From Affinundibacterium baiyunense (lineage in GTDB: Bacteria; Pseudomonadota; Gammaproteobacteria; Burkholderiales; Burkholderiaceae_D), in the NCBI RefSeq assembly GCF_018139645.1, contig NZ_JAGSPM010000002.1:248001-312000 (forward strand): a stretch of 64,000 nucleotides of DNA. The letters run 5' to 3'. Position numbers and translations under genes: made by a program. Under the pieces are notes generated by a model. It saw only the letters and a list, made by a program, of their open reading frames with translations, did no database searches and had not been told where the DNA came from. Of this stretch, positions 19,903-29,691 are shown piece after piece. Each line of letters opens with the position of its first letter. Position 1 is the first letter of the stretch.

Positions 19903-21858
19903 CTATTCACCCACCACTTTGTCATTCAGTTCTTCATTGGCAGGTGCTGCATTGGCAAAACCTTTAAAACCACGTTTTTTCAGATGCACCAGCAACAAAG
20001 ACAAAGCGGCTGGTGTCACACCAGAAATGCGACCACACTGCCCTAAGGTTTCTGGTCGCTGCGCATTGAGCTTTTGCTTCACTTCAATCGACAAACCATT
20101 CACTTCTAAATAATCAAAGTCGGTTGGCATTTTCAAATTTTCGTAGTGCGCTTGACGCTCTACTTCTTTCGCTTGTCGTCCGATATAGCCCGAATATTTG
20201 ATTTGAATTTCTATCTGTTCTTTGACAGCTGGATCGGTGACGGCTTCACCTCCTAAAGATTGCCCTTCTTTACCTTTAAGTGTCATCAAATGATCATAGG
20301 TAACTTGCGGACGACGCAATAAATCGGCCAATGAATACTCGCGCTCCAAAGCTTTCCCGACCACGCGTTCTGCTTCGATATCTTCGACGATCCGAGGATT
20401 GACCCAAGTGGATTTCAATCTTTCCATTTCACGTGAAACGGCTTCACGCTTCTCTTCGAACATTTTCCATTGTTTATCACTGACACATCCCAATTGGCGA
20501 CCAATTTCGGTCAAGCGCATATCAGCGTTATCTTCACGCAGACTGAGGCGGAATTCTGCGCGACTTGTGAACATACGGTAAGGTTCTTGCACGCCTTTGG
20601 TCACAAGATCATCAACCAACACACCGAGATAAGCTTCGTCACGACGTGGAACCCAAGCTTCTTTGCCCTGCGTTTGCAAGGCAGCATTTAAGCCCGCCAA
20701 CATACCTTGCGCTGCCGCTTCTTCGTAGCCAGTGGTGCCGTTGATCTGACCTGCAAAGAATAGACCTTGGATCGCACGTGTTTCTAGCGAAGTTTTCAGA
20801 CCACGTGGATCAAAGTAATCGTACTCAATCGCATAACCAGGACGCAAAATATAAGCATTCTCCATCCCCTGCATAGAGCGTACAAGATCGAGCTGCACGT
20901 CAAATGGCAAACTTGTCGATATGCCGTTTGGATAGAATTCGTTGGTAGTTAATCCTTCTGGTTCAAGGAAAATCTGATGAGAATCTTTGCCCGAAAAACG
21001 GTGAATTTTGTCTTCTATCGATGGGCAGTAACGAGGGCCAACACCTTCAATTACCCCAGTGTACATCGGGCTACGATCTAAACCGGCTCGAATAATGTCA
21101 TGGGTTTTTGTATTTGTATGCGTAATCCAGCATGGCATTTGTCGTGGATGCATCGCAACATTGCCCATCACCGAGAACACGGGAATTGGATCAAGATCAC
21201 CTGGCTGTGCTTCCATCTTCGAGAAATCAATACTACGACCATCAATTCTTGGTGGCGTACCCGTTTTCAATCGCCCTTGCGGCAAAGCCAATTCCTTGAG
21301 TCGACTCGATAATGAGATAGCAGGAGGATCACCTGCACGACCAGCAGAGTAACTATTTAGACCGACATGAATCTTCCCATCCAAGAAAGTACCCGCTGTT
21401 AACACGACCGCACGCGCCTTAAACTTCAAGCCAACTTGCGTAACTGCGCCAACCACACGATCACCCTCCACCATGAGGTCATCAACCGCTTGTTGGAAAA
21501 TCCATAGATTTTCTTGGTTTTCCAGACGACTACGGATCGCTTGCTTATATAGAATTCGGTCAGCTTGCGCACGTGTTGCGCGCACCGCTGGCCCTTTAGA
21601 CGAGTTCAAGATACGGAACTGGATACCTGCTTCGTCGGTTGCAATCGCCATCGCACCGCCCATGGCATCAACTTCCTTAACCAAATGTCCTTTACCAATT
21701 CCACCGATCGATGGATTGCAAGACATTTGACCTAAAGTCTCTATATTGTGGGTCAACAATAGGGTTTTTTGCCCCATACGCGCGGAAGCCAACGCAGCTT
21801 CTGTACCGGCATGACCGCCGCCGACGACGATGACATCGAATTCATTTGGATAAAACAT
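19903..21858 (-). CDS. mnmG: tRNA uridine-5-carboxymethylaminomethyl modification enzyme
   Basis: A 651-residue FAD protein (GidA) that with MnmE adds cmnm5 to the wobble uridine of certain tRNAs. The FAD-binding [17 protein letters not shown] starts at residue 13; [23 protein letters not shown] and [12 protein letters not shown] and the [19 protein letters not shown] block are all intact, with the Ala-rich C-terminal helical domain that binds MnmE. Length is normal. mnmE is not in the window. The gene contains a parS-like core near 20425-20440. Confidence 0.98.
   Translation of the reverse strand: MFYPNEFDVIVVGGGHAGTEAALASARMGQKTLLLTHNIETLGQMSCNPSIGGIGKGHLVKEVDAMGGAMAIATDEAGIQFRILNSSKGPAVRATRAQADRILYKQAIRSRLENQENLWIFQQAVDDLMVEGDRVVGAVTQVGLKFKARAVVLTAGTFLDGKIHVGLNSYSAGRAGDPPAISLSSRLKELALPQGRLKTGTPPRIDGRSIDFSKMEAQPGDLDPIPVFSVMGNVAMHPRQMPCWITHTNTKTHDIIRAGLDRSPMYTGVIEGVGPRYCPSIEDKIHRFSGKDSHQIFLEPEGLTTNEFYPNGISTSLPFDVQLDLVRSMQGMENAYILRPGYAIEYDYFDPRGLKTSLETRAIQGLFFAGQINGTTGYEEAAAQGMLAGLNAALQTQGKEAWVPRRDEAYLGVLVDDLVTKGVQEPYRMFTSRAEFRLSLREDNADMRLTEIGRQLGCVSDKQWKMFEEKREAVSREMERLKSTWVNPRIVEDIEAERVVGKALEREYSLADLLRRPQVTYDHLMTLKGKEGQSLGGEAVTDPAVKEQIEIQIKYSGYIGRQAKEVERQAHYENLKMPTDFDYLEVNGLSIEVKQKLNAQRPETLGQCGRISGVTPAALSLLLVHLKKRGFKGFANAAPANEELNDKVVGE
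20425..20440. other. degenerate parS-like core inside mnmG
   Basis: CATTTCACGTGAAACG keeps the palindromic core TTTCACGTGAAA of parS but differs at three outer positions. It lies in coding sequence, so it could be coincidental. Confidence 0.3.
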
Positions 21859-21983
21859 GTGGATAGCTCAAGGAGGAGTTGCTTGGTGAAGATATCGCAA
21901 AATAGTTGCGAGGCACGATTATAGTAGTTTTTGCCCTTCAAACACCGGATTCTCTCGACAAAAAATCAAAAAAACCGACAAAT

Positions 21984-21999
21984 GGTTTCACGTGAAACA
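21984..21999. other. parS site (15 of 16 bases)
   Basis: GGTTTCACGTGAAACA in the gap between mnmG and the upstream hypothetical gene matches the bacterial parS consensus except for its first base. Confidence 0.8.
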
Positions 22000-22002
22000 A
22001 AT

Positions 22003-22626
22003 TCAAGCGCCAGCAAATAATGCGAACACCAACAAAATCACGCCCAAAATCGTTAAGCCTGCGTAGATACGCATTGGCCACTTACTCACAGGAACCACCT
22101 TCGTACGCTTTGAGCGCCTACGCTTCTTTGGCTTTGGCGGTTCAGGAAATACCTGAACTAACTTGCTCTTGCGCTTTTCCTTTTTAATCCTTAGCTTGGT
22201 ATCCAGCTCCAACGACAAGGGAATATCAACGTCATCCATACTCGCTTGCTTATATGGATGTTTTTGAACTGATCGCACAAAATTATTGCGCGTGTCGACC
22301 ATCAAACCAGACCCACTATGCAAAGGATCTAATGAAGAAGAATAAAACTCATCCAATCCAAGCTTACCAACCATATTCGACTTCTCAGCACTCACTGACT
22401 CGACAACTTCCTTTATCAGTCCTCGACCAAGCAGTGCAACTAGAACCGAATCTAAATCTAGCGCATCATCTTGCTCTAAGGCTTTTGCCAATGTGGCGTA
22501 AATAATCTCTTGGTCAACCGCAACCAGAACCAACTGCTCCGATCTCGACAAATCGAGATCGCGCTGCCGGATTTCTGCATCTCCCAAACTTGTACGACAA
22601 AACACTTTATTTGTGAACTGACTCAA
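22003..22626 (-). CDS. hypothetical C-terminally anchored membrane protein
   Basis: A 207-residue protein I do not recognise. The N-terminal 100 residues are acidic and soluble (SRSEQLVLVAVDQEI, ALDLDSVLVALLGRGLIKEVVES), the middle is polar with a Lys/Arg-rich patch (PKPKKRRRSKRTK), and the last 22 residues (about 185-207) form one hydrophobic helix. That gives a tail-anchored topology with the bulk in the cytoplasm. It is flanked on both sides by parS sites and lies upstream of mnmG on the same strand, which suggests a conserved origin-proximal position but not a function. Confidence 0.65.
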   Translation of the reverse strand: MSQFTNKVFCRTSLGDAEIRQRDLDLSRSEQLVLVAVDQEIIYATLAKALEQDDALDLDSVLVALLGRGLIKEVVESVSAEKSNMVGKLGLDEFYSSSLDPLHSGSGLMVDTRNNFVRSVQKHPYKQASMDDVDIPLSLELDTKLRIKKEKRKSKLVQVFPEPPKPKKRRRSKRTKVVPVSKWPMRIYAGLTILGVILLVFALFAGA

Positions 22627-22653
22627 AATATGCTCCGAGAACTCTTAATCATA

Positions 22654-22669
22654 TGTTTCACGTGAAACA
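22654..22669. other. perfect parS site
   Basis: TGTTTCACGTGAAACA, a complete 16-bp match to the consensus bound by chromosomal ParB, lies between the TauE/SafE transporter gene and the hypothetical gene. It is 4.3 kb from parB. Confidence 0.92.
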
Positions 22670-22672
22670 ATC

Positions 22673-23434
22673 TTACCTCAAAAAAGCATCGTACGATGTT
22701 TTCATCACCAAACAACTTACCACAAACAAAAAGAGGATGCGAACAAATCCACTACCCCGCTGAATTGCCATACGACTTCCCACAACGGAACCCATCACAC
22801 CACACACCGCCATACCCAATCCTAGCATCCACATTACGTGACCGCTAAACCCAAACCAAAGTAAAGCAGCAGCGTTGCAAGCCACATTCAATACCTTGGC
22901 AGAGGCGGACGCGTGTAGAAAATCATAACCAAAAACACGAACAAAAATGAAGATGAAAAAACTACCAGTGCCAGGCCCAAAGAATCCATCGTAAAAACCG
23001 ATCACACATCCAACCACCAATGCCAAGCAAAGCTCCTGCCGCCCAGAGTACATGAGCTTAGATTGTGTGCCTAAATCCTTTTTCCAAAAGGTATATATTG
23101 CTATCGCAACTAGAATGAACGGCAACGTCTTCCGAAGATAAGTTGGAGGTATGTGTGTAACAGTGATCGCACCAAGAAATGAAAAAGCGAAAGCTGCAAT
23201 ACATGCTGGAACAATCACTGCCCAAGGCAAGCGCACAGCCTTCACATAATTTACCGCAGCAACGGATGTTCCCCATACTCCGGCAAATTTACTAGTACCC
23301 AACAAACTAGCAGGAGCGGCTCCAGGAAAAACCGAAAATAGAGCTGGCAACTGAATCAAGCCACCACCGCCAACCACCGCATCAATAAATCCAGCAAAAA
23401 AAGCTGCGAATCCTAACAGTACGTAGTCAAACAC
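22673..23434 (-). CDS. TauE/SafE family anion exporter
   Basis: A multi-pass membrane protein of about 253 residues in the TauE/SafE (sulfite exporter) family. It shows the two internally repeated family motifs, AFFAGFIDAVVGGGGLIQLPAL near the N-terminus and GFYDGFFGPGTGSFFIFIF in the middle, with eight predicted helices. I start at the GTG at 23434 because GGGAG lies four bases upstream and the protein then begins as in relatives; the frame open to 23530 adds a 32-residue segment that is unlike the family. The substrate, perhaps a sulfur oxyanion, is unknown. Confidence 0.85.
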   Translation of the reverse strand: MFDYVLLGFAAFFAGFIDAVVGGGGLIQLPALFSVFPGAAPASLLGTSKFAGVWGTSVAAVNYVKAVRLPWAVIVPACIAAFAFSFLGAITVTHIPPTYLRKTLPFILVAIAIYTFWKKDLGTQSKLMYSGRQELCLALVVGCVIGFYDGFFGPGTGSFFIFIFVRVFGYDFLHASASAKVLNVACNAAALLWFGFSGHVMWMLGLGMAVCGVMGSVVGSRMAIQRGSGFVRILFLFVVSCLVMKTSYDAFLR

Positions 23435-23827
23435 ATGACTCCCACATAGCCAAAATTTGGCAAAAAACAGAATTAAGTCCGAACAAATAAGCTCATTCAC
23501 TATGCAACAAAAACTGCAGTCCACGCTCATGAAAGCGCCGAAAAATCAATCGAATTGCCGCAAATCAACTACAAAAACAACACTCTTTTTTCTGCATTGC
23601 AAAACATTGTTGTATCGCTCAAACAGAACAGGATCTTTAATTGACATGACGTAAGCGGAAATGGTCTCATTGCGCCTGCATCTACTAAAGCTAGTGTATG
23701 CAATCAAAGACACGCAATAAAGACGTGCTGAAAGAAAGATAAAGCAAGAGGGAAGCAGCAAATCTCACACTTATCAACAAATGGTGCAGTTCCTCAAAAA
23801 AATCATCATATCCACAAGGAGTACTAA
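23435..23827. other. divergent intergenic region
   Basis: Separates the minus-strand transporter gene from the plus-strand TonB receptor gene, so it must hold both promoters. I could not pick a convincing -10/-35 pair: a perfect TTGACA at 23641-23646 has no partner at the right distance. A strong AAGGAG precedes the receptor start. Confidence 0.5.
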
Positions 23828-26722
23828 ATGATTGAAAAAATCTTGTCGCGGTCTATGCGACTGATGTTTACAGGTGGTGTTGTCGCGAGTATGGGCGCGA
23901 TGGCTTTACCAGCAATGGCACAAGACAAAAAAGTTGAAACTGTTGTAGTTACTGGTACACGCATTACGTCCCCTGGTACGACATCAAATAGTCCTATCGG
24001 TTCAATCACTGCAGAAGAAATCAAATCTTCACAACCAGTAGCTGTTGAAGAATTCTTCAAAGGCTTACCGGCGGCGGTTCCAGCGATCGGTCCTGGTACC
24101 AACAATGGTTCCGGTGGTGCAGCGACGATTGATTTGCGTGGTTTGGGTTCTAACCGTACATTGGTATTGGTGAATGGTCGTCGTATCGTTCCTTACGATC
24201 TCGGCGGTACAGTTGATACCAACTCAATTCCTGTTGCTTTATTAAGCCGCGTTGATTTGGTCACGGGTGGTGCATCTGTGGTTTACGGTGCAGATGCGGT
24301 TTCCGGTGTTGCTAACTTCAATTTGAAAAAGAATTTCCAAGGTTTCGAAGTTAACTCATCATACGGTTCAACAAGTAAAGGTGATGCACAACGTTACCGC
24401 ACTGACGTCACCATGGGTGCAAGTCTAGACGAAGGCCGCGGCAACGTAGTATTGAGCTTAGGTCGTACTAAATCTGACCCATTGACACAAGGCACTCGTT
24501 CCTATGGTCTAAGCGCATTAAACTCAGTAACGGGCGCTCCTGACGGTTCCGGCACAACGGTGCCAGCAGCGATGTCCACCACCAAAGGTACAGGCGGTAC
24601 GGACGCTTTGGCTGGTACTTGGCAAATTGATCCAGCAACTGGCAAACTTGTACAACCAGTTAGTTTGTACAACTTTAACCCGCTCAATTACTACGTAACG
24701 GGCTTGGATCGCTCACAAGCAACTTCTTTGGCTAACTACAAAATTAATGACAATTTTGAAGTTTATGGCGAGATGTTTTACACAGCGAGTAAAGTAGCTT
24801 CTACTTTGGCTGAATCAGGTACCTTCAATAACACGTTCAATGTACCTATCGGTAATCCATTTATTCCAGCTGCTGCACGTGAACAATTGTGCCAACGCCG
24901 TGGTATTGCTGCTGCGGATTGCGTAGTTGGCAACTCAACTATCGTTCCATTGACGATCGGTCGTCGTATTACTGAATTGGGTCCACGCTTCAACGATTTC
25001 GATAACAAAACATTGCAATACACTTTGGGTTCGAAAGGTGAAATCGCTGGTTCTTGGAGCTATGACGCATACTGGAGCCGTGGTACGGCAGATCAAACCC
25101 AAATTCGTAAGAACTGGGGTTCCTTATCCAAAGTTAAGCAAGCTTTGAACTCTGTCGCAGCTGGTAAATGCGTTGACGCGTCAAATGGTTGCGTACCTTT
25201 GAACGTATGGGGTGCAGCTGGTTCGATTACGCCAGAACAAGCTAACTTCATCAACCAAAGCGCGATTTTGATGCAAGGTGTTGAACAAGACGTTGCAGCG
25301 GTATCGACTACAGGTGACTTAGGTAATATCCGCAGCCCTTGGGCAAAACAACCAATCCAAGTAGCGGTAAGTACCGAACAACGTAAAGTAACTGCCTATA
25401 CAAAATCTGATGCGGCATCACAATTGCAAGGCGAGGTACTCGGTACTGGTGCACCTACACCAGATCGTACTGGTACTTTCAAATTGAAAGAGTATGCAGT
25501 TGAAGCATTGGTTCCATTGCTCAAAGATTTGCCTTTCGCACGTGCTTTGAATTTGGAATTAGGTTATCGTCAAACGAATTTCGAAACAGCGAAAAATTCA
25601 CAAGACTATGGTAGCTACAAATACGGTGGTGAATGGGCACCAGTGAAATCTATCCGTTTCCGCGGTATGGTTCAATTGGCGACTCGCGCACCAAACGTCA
25701 ACGAAATGTTTGCACCACAAACAACAGGTTTGAGCAATTTGGCAACAGATCCGTGCCAATTGAATTTGATCAATGCAGCAGAAGCCAACACTGCAGGTAC
25801 TTTGTCTAATTTGTGCCGTTTAACTGGTGTTCCAGCTAGTGTTATCGGTTCACTCGACAAACCTTCTGCTGGTCAAATTAACCGTCAAACTGGTGGTAAT
25901 CCTAACCTCGGACCTGAAGAAGCGAAAACCAAAACAATCGGTTTCGTGATTGAGCCTTTGCCAAAATTGGCAATCAGCCTCGATTACTACAAAATCGATA
26001 TCACTAAGGCGATCTCTTCTCCAACTACCACTGACGTATTGGATGGTTGCTACTCAACCAAGTTCAACCCAAGCTTGACTTTAAATGCATCTTGCGCATT
26101 GGTTTTGCGTAGCACAGCAAACGGTAGCTTTAACGGTACGGACTCTAAGGGTGTTGTGACAACAACGTCTAACCTCGGTACACAAAGTACTGCGGGCTAC
26201 GACTTGAGCGTTAAGTATCAAATGCCAATGACAGTGCTGGGTTTAGAGGCAAAGCACGGTCGTTTAGATTTCGGCTTTGACTTGAACAAAACAACGTCAT
26301 TCCATGCTCAACCAACACCAGCGTCGATTGATCGTGACTGCTTAGGCTACTATTCTGTAGCTTGCGGTGACAAGATCGTCTACAAAAACAAGTTCAACCA
26401 ACGTACAGCATGGACTGTGGGTGAATTTGTGTTTGGTTATAACTGGCGCTATGTTAGCGGTTTGACTGAAGAACCAGGTGGCACGAACTTCTTGCCAGCT
26501 TACGCAAAAATTGATGCATATAGCTACCTCGATTTGAGCGCAGTTTGGAACTTCAACAAAAATATCCGCTTGAACTTGAGTATTAACAACGCAACTAACA
26601 AGTTGCCACCAGTGGTTGGTTCTACGATTGGTTCTACTGGTACTAATAGTGGTAACACCTTCCCACAATACTACGACGCAGTTGGTCGTTATTTCAGTGT
26701 AGGTGCGACGATCAAGTTCTAA
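23828..26722 (+). CDS. TonB-dependent outer-membrane receptor
   Basis: A 964-residue TonB-dependent transporter. The signal peptide ends MALPAMA-QD near residue 32, a TonB box-like VETVVVTGTRI follows, then the plug (IDLRGLGSNRTLVLVNGRRIVP, VDLVTGGASVVYGADAVSGVANF) and a barrel ending in FSVGATIKF with the terminal phenylalanine. The plug type resembles receptors of peptide- or carbohydrate-using gammaproteobacteria and sphingomonads; the ligand is unknown. A strong AAGGAG precedes the ATG and a UUCG terminator follows. Downstream on the same strand lies a GH19 chitinase-like lipoprotein. Confidence 0.93.
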   Translation: MIEKILSRSMRLMFTGGVVASMGAMALPAMAQDKKVETVVVTGTRITSPGTTSNSPIGSITAEEIKSSQPVAVEEFFKGLPAAVPAIGPGTNNGSGGAATIDLRGLGSNRTLVLVNGRRIVPYDLGGTVDTNSIPVALLSRVDLVTGGASVVYGADAVSGVANFNLKKNFQGFEVNSSYGSTSKGDAQRYRTDVTMGASLDEGRGNVVLSLGRTKSDPLTQGTRSYGLSALNSVTGAPDGSGTTVPAAMSTTKGTGGTDALAGTWQIDPATGKLVQPVSLYNFNPLNYYVTGLDRSQATSLANYKINDNFEVYGEMFYTASKVASTLAESGTFNNTFNVPIGNPFIPAAAREQLCQRRGIAAADCVVGNSTIVPLTIGRRITELGPRFNDFDNKTLQYTLGSKGEIAGSWSYDAYWSRGTADQTQIRKNWGSLSKVKQALNSVAAGKCVDASNGCVPLNVWGAAGSITPEQANFINQSAILMQGVEQDVAAVSTTGDLGNIRSPWAKQPIQVAVSTEQRKVTAYTKSDAASQLQGEVLGTGAPTPDRTGTFKLKEYAVEALVPLLKDLPFARALNLELGYRQTNFETAKNSQDYGSYKYGGEWAPVKSIRFRGMVQLATRAPNVNEMFAPQTTGLSNLATDPCQLNLINAAEANTAGTLSNLCRLTGVPASVIGSLDKPSAGQINRQTGGNPNLGPEEAKTKTIGFVIEPLPKLAISLDYYKIDITKAISSPTTTDVLDGCYSTKFNPSLTLNASCALVLRSTANGSFNGTDSKGVVTTTSNLGTQSTAGYDLSVKYQMPMTVLGLEAKHGRLDFGFDLNKTTSFHAQPTPASIDRDCLGYYSVACGDKIVYKNKFNQRTAWTVGEFVFGYNWRYVSGLTEEPGGTNFLPAYAKIDAYSYLDLSAVWNFNKNIRLNLSINNATNKLPPVVGSTIGSTGTNSGNTFPQYYDAVGRYFSVGATIKF

Positions 26723-26754
26723 TTGAATTAGTTCTTATTCTTAGTACGTAAGCT

Positions 26755-26790
26755 TAAAAATGGCGAACTTCGGTTCGCCATTTTTTTTTT
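26755..26790 (+). terminator. terminator after the TonB receptor gene
   Basis: A strong stem (AATGGCGAAC/GTTCGCCATT) closed by a UUCG tetraloop and followed by ten T residues. Confidence 0.92.
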
Positions 26791-26942
26791 CAATGCTGGT
26801 TCCTATTCGGCATTGATCGGCATCGCATAGTTTTTTTTCATAGTTCAATACCACTTCTTTGCATTCTGATAAATCTTTGATTAAGCTAAGCCCGCTTGTT
26901 TTCAAACCGATTCTCAACACGCGTTAGAAAGTCAAAGATCCG

Positions 26943-27668
26943 ATGAAATACCTCTCTACTCTCAGTGCCATCAGTGCCACCTTAATTGCAATCAGCTTAT
27001 CAGCGTGCCATATCACACCAACAAAATCAGAAAAAGCATCTGGCTTTATGATTAGCGAAGCGCAATTTGAACAATTATTTCCCAAGCGCATACCGTTCTA
27101 CACCTTTGCAGGTTTACAAGAAGCGATTAAAGCCTATCCCAAATTTGGTAACTTCGGCAGCGATGCAGAAAACAAGCGGGAAGTCGCAGCTTTTCTCGCC
27201 AATATCATGCATGAATCAATAGAACTACAAGCGATTAACGAGCTTGATAAAAGCGTGCACGATCACTACTGCAACGATAAACAAGGCGTACCCTGCGCTC
27301 CAGGTAAACAATACTTTGGACGCGGTCCTATTCAACTAAGTTGGAATTTTAATTACGCACTAGCAGGCAAGGCACTCGGCTTGGATCTACTAAATGATCC
27401 GGATATGGTTTCACGCGATCCAGCTGTTGCGTGGAAAACCGCACTTTGGTATTGGATGGAAATCAAAGGCTCAGGCCCACTACCAAGCCATGTTGCGATG
27501 AAACAAAAATTAGGTTTTGGTGAAACTGTACGCAGCATCAATGGCGCGCTCGAATGCTCGAAACCTGTCGATAATATCGGCTACAAACAGCAGCAAATGC
27601 GAATCAAGAACTATCTCAAAATTACCAAAATGCTTGAAGTTGATCCCGATAATTACACAGCTTGTTAA
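26943..27668 (+). CDS. GH19 chitinase-like lipoprotein
   Basis: A 241-residue lipid-anchored hydrolase of glycoside hydrolase family 19 (chitinase/endolysin type). A signal peptide ends in a lipobox LSAC at about residue 22. The catalytic domain shows AAFLANIMHES, whose HE pair aligns with the family acid residue, and the hallmark YFGRGPIQLSWNFNYALAG, followed by DPAVAWKTALWYWM and TVRSINGALEC. The second catalytic acid of GH19 is not obvious; the region NELDKSVHDHYC would hold it. The family cleaves chitin, and some members cleave peptidoglycan. Preceded by a terminated TonB receptor gene, followed by its own terminator. Confidence 0.82.
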   Translation: MKYLSTLSAISATLIAISLSACHITPTKSEKASGFMISEAQFEQLFPKRIPFYTFAGLQEAIKAYPKFGNFGSDAENKREVAAFLANIMHESIELQAINELDKSVHDHYCNDKQGVPCAPGKQYFGRGPIQLSWNFNYALAGKALGLDLLNDPDMVSRDPAVAWKTALWYWMEIKGSGPLPSHVAMKQKLGFGETVRSINGALECSKPVDNIGYKQQQMRIKNYLKITKMLEVDPDNYTAC

Positions 27669-27681
27669 TTTTTATGATCCT

Positions 27682-27723
27682 AAGCCAGAGCAATGCGCTG
27701 ATATTCGCGGCTCTGGCTTTTTA
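27682..27723 (+). terminator. terminator after the GH19 gene
   Basis: A 9-bp stem AAGCCAGAG/CTCTGGCTT with an inner GCG/CGC pair, followed by T residues, 14 bases past the stop codon. Confidence 0.8.
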
Positions 27724-27744
27724 AATCACTTACGTATCGACTCA

Positions 27745-29238
27745 CTATTTCGCTACAGGCATCGTGAACTCCGCTCCTTTCACAATGCTGTCCGGCCACC
27801 GCTGCATTACTGATTTATAGCGCGTATAGAAGCGAATTCCTTCTTCGCCATAGGCGTGCATATCGCCAAACAAAGAACGCTTCCAACCTCCAAATGAGTG
27901 CCATGCCATCGGTACCGGAATAGGTACATTAATTCCGACCATACCAACCTGTACTCGACGAGAAAATTCTCGCGCGGTATTGCCATCAGCTGTGAATAAG
28001 GACACGCCATTACCAAACTCGTGACGGTTAATTAGATCAAGTGCCGCACTGAAATCAGGGACACGAACTACGCATAACACCGGTCCAAAAATTTCTTCGC
28101 GATGAATCTGCATACCCTCATGCACATGATCGAATAGACTGCCTCCAATGAAGAAGCCTTGCTCATGACCTGTCACTTGTAATCCACGACCATCAACTAC
28201 GAGCTGCGCTCCTTGCGCCACGCCGCTGGCGATCATGCTCTCAATCTTCGCCTTATGTGCTGCACTAATTACCGGGCCCATTTCAACCTGTGCTGTCATT
28301 CCATCGCCTACTTTTAAAGCCCGCACTCGAGGCTTTAATTTCGCTACCAAGGCGTCGGCGATTTCACCAACCGCTACTGCAACTGAGATTGCCATACAAC
28401 GCTCGCCTGCTGAACCGTAGGCGGCTCCCATTAATGCGTCTACCGCTTGATCTAGATTTGCGTCAGGCATCACCACCAAATGATTTTTTGCTCCGCCTAA
28501 AGCTTGTACGCGCTTTCCTAAACGACTCGCTTCGCTATGAATGTACTGCGCAATCGGCGTCGATCCCACAAATGAAATCGCAGCAACATCAGGATGTGCC
28601 AACAAGGCATCAACTGCGACTTTATCGCCCTGCACTACATTGAAAACACCATCTGGCAAACCTGCTTGTTGCAGCAAATCTGCGATCAGTAAGGAAGCTG
28701 AGGGATCACGCTCCGACGGTTTAAGAATAAAACTATTGCCACAAGCAATGGCAAGTGGCGCCATCCACATCGGTACCATAAACGGAAAATTAAATGGTGT
28801 GATGCCGACCGTCACACCAAGCGATTGACGGATATTCCAGTGATCAATGCCGCCACCGATATTGTCTGAATACTGTGTTTTTAACAGTTGCGGCAAACCA
28901 CAAGCAAATTCAACAACTTCAATACCACGGGTCACTTCACCCATCGCATCCGAAAAAATCTTACCGTGCTCACGCGTAATGAGCGCAGCAATTTTCTCTT
29001 GATTTTGATCCAGCAATTCTTTGAACTTAAACATCACGCGTGCGCGCCGCAGAGGTGCTGTCTCTGACCATACTGGCCATGCCGCATTCGCCGCCGCTAC
29101 TGCTTGATCAACTAAAGGTTGATCGGCTAACGCGACCTGTGCGACTTCCGCGCCAGTCGCTGGATTCAACACGGTTTGACTACGCGCATTTGTTGGGTTG
29201 ACGATGGTGCCATTGATGTAATGTGAAATGATCGACAT
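27745..29238 (-). CDS. mmsA: CoA-acylating methylmalonate-semialdehyde dehydrogenase
   Basis: A 497-residue aldehyde dehydrogenase that oxidises methylmalonate or malonate semialdehyde to propionyl- or acetyl-CoA in valine and inositol breakdown. The family-specific [34 protein letters not shown] and [16 protein letters not shown] are present, and the catalytic cysteine is in [12 protein letters not shown] near residue 283. Length is normal. No other valine-degradation gene (mmsB, acyl-CoA dehydrogenase) is adjacent. Confidence 0.95.
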   Translation of the reverse strand: MSIISHYINGTIVNPTNARSQTVLNPATGAEVAQVALADQPLVDQAVAAANAAWPVWSETAPLRRARVMFKFKELLDQNQEKIAALITREHGKIFSDAMGEVTRGIEVVEFACGLPQLLKTQYSDNIGGGIDHWNIRQSLGVTVGITPFNFPFMVPMWMAPLAIACGNSFILKPSERDPSASLLIADLLQQAGLPDGVFNVVQGDKVAVDALLAHPDVAAISFVGSTPIAQYIHSEASRLGKRVQALGGAKNHLVVMPDANLDQAVDALMGAAYGSAGERCMAISVAVAVGEIADALVAKLKPRVRALKVGDGMTAQVEMGPVISAAHKAKIESMIASGVAQGAQLVVDGRGLQVTGHEQGFFIGGSLFDHVHEGMQIHREEIFGPVLCVVRVPDFSAALDLINRHEFGNGVSLFTADGNTAREFSRRVQVGMVGINVPIPVPMAWHSFGGWKRSLFGDMHAYGEEGIRFYTRYKSVMQRWPDSIVKGAEFTMPVAK

Positions 29239-29355
29239 GATTACCCTTCTGCTATTCTCTAAAGCCAGCGACTAGATTATCATGTTGCAGCTTAGCGATA
29301 CCAGTTTGCGGCGCAATTTCTGCGTCTTCTTCTACGATTTCACTTGAAGGTTTTC

Positions 29356-29613
29356 ATGGCACGTTCCACCAAAGCGAGTAATGCAGTTCTACGACTACAA
29401 CAGCGTAGCAACAATGCAGCCTACTCTATGGTTTCCACCGCCAGCGGGCATTTCTATCTGGTACTTGGACATGATCCAGAAACCCAAGAAAAATTATGCG
29501 CCCCTTTAGAAATCGATGAATTCGTTCGCTTCGTTAACAGCCTCAATAAAGAAGCACCACGTAAGGCCAGCAAATTAGATATGGCGTTTGAAGCCAAACT
29601 AAAACGTTCTTAG
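29356..29613 (+). CDS. small conserved-looking hypothetical protein
   Basis: An 85-residue protein I do not recognise, basic at both ends, with a central segment YSMVSTASGHFYLVLGHDPETQEKL and a C-terminal KKAS-like basic tail. No membrane helix or signal peptide. I choose the ATG at 29356 because GAAGG lies seven bases upstream; a TTG at 29344 would add four residues. Stands alone between mmsA and the FKBP gene. Confidence 0.65.
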   Translation: MARSTKASNAVLRLQQRSNNAAYSMVSTASGHFYLVLGHDPETQEKLCAPLEIDEFVRFVNSLNKEAPRKASKLDMAFEAKLKRS

Positions 29614-29691
29614 ATCAAGGCTTATACGCAAGCGGCTAAAGGCCAATACACCATTACAATAATTTACCAAGATCCAAAGGATATCAAGCTT

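Noticed and set aside
23641-23669. perfect TTGACA as promoter of the second TonB receptor gene
   Set aside because: No -10-like hexamer lies 16-18 bp downstream.
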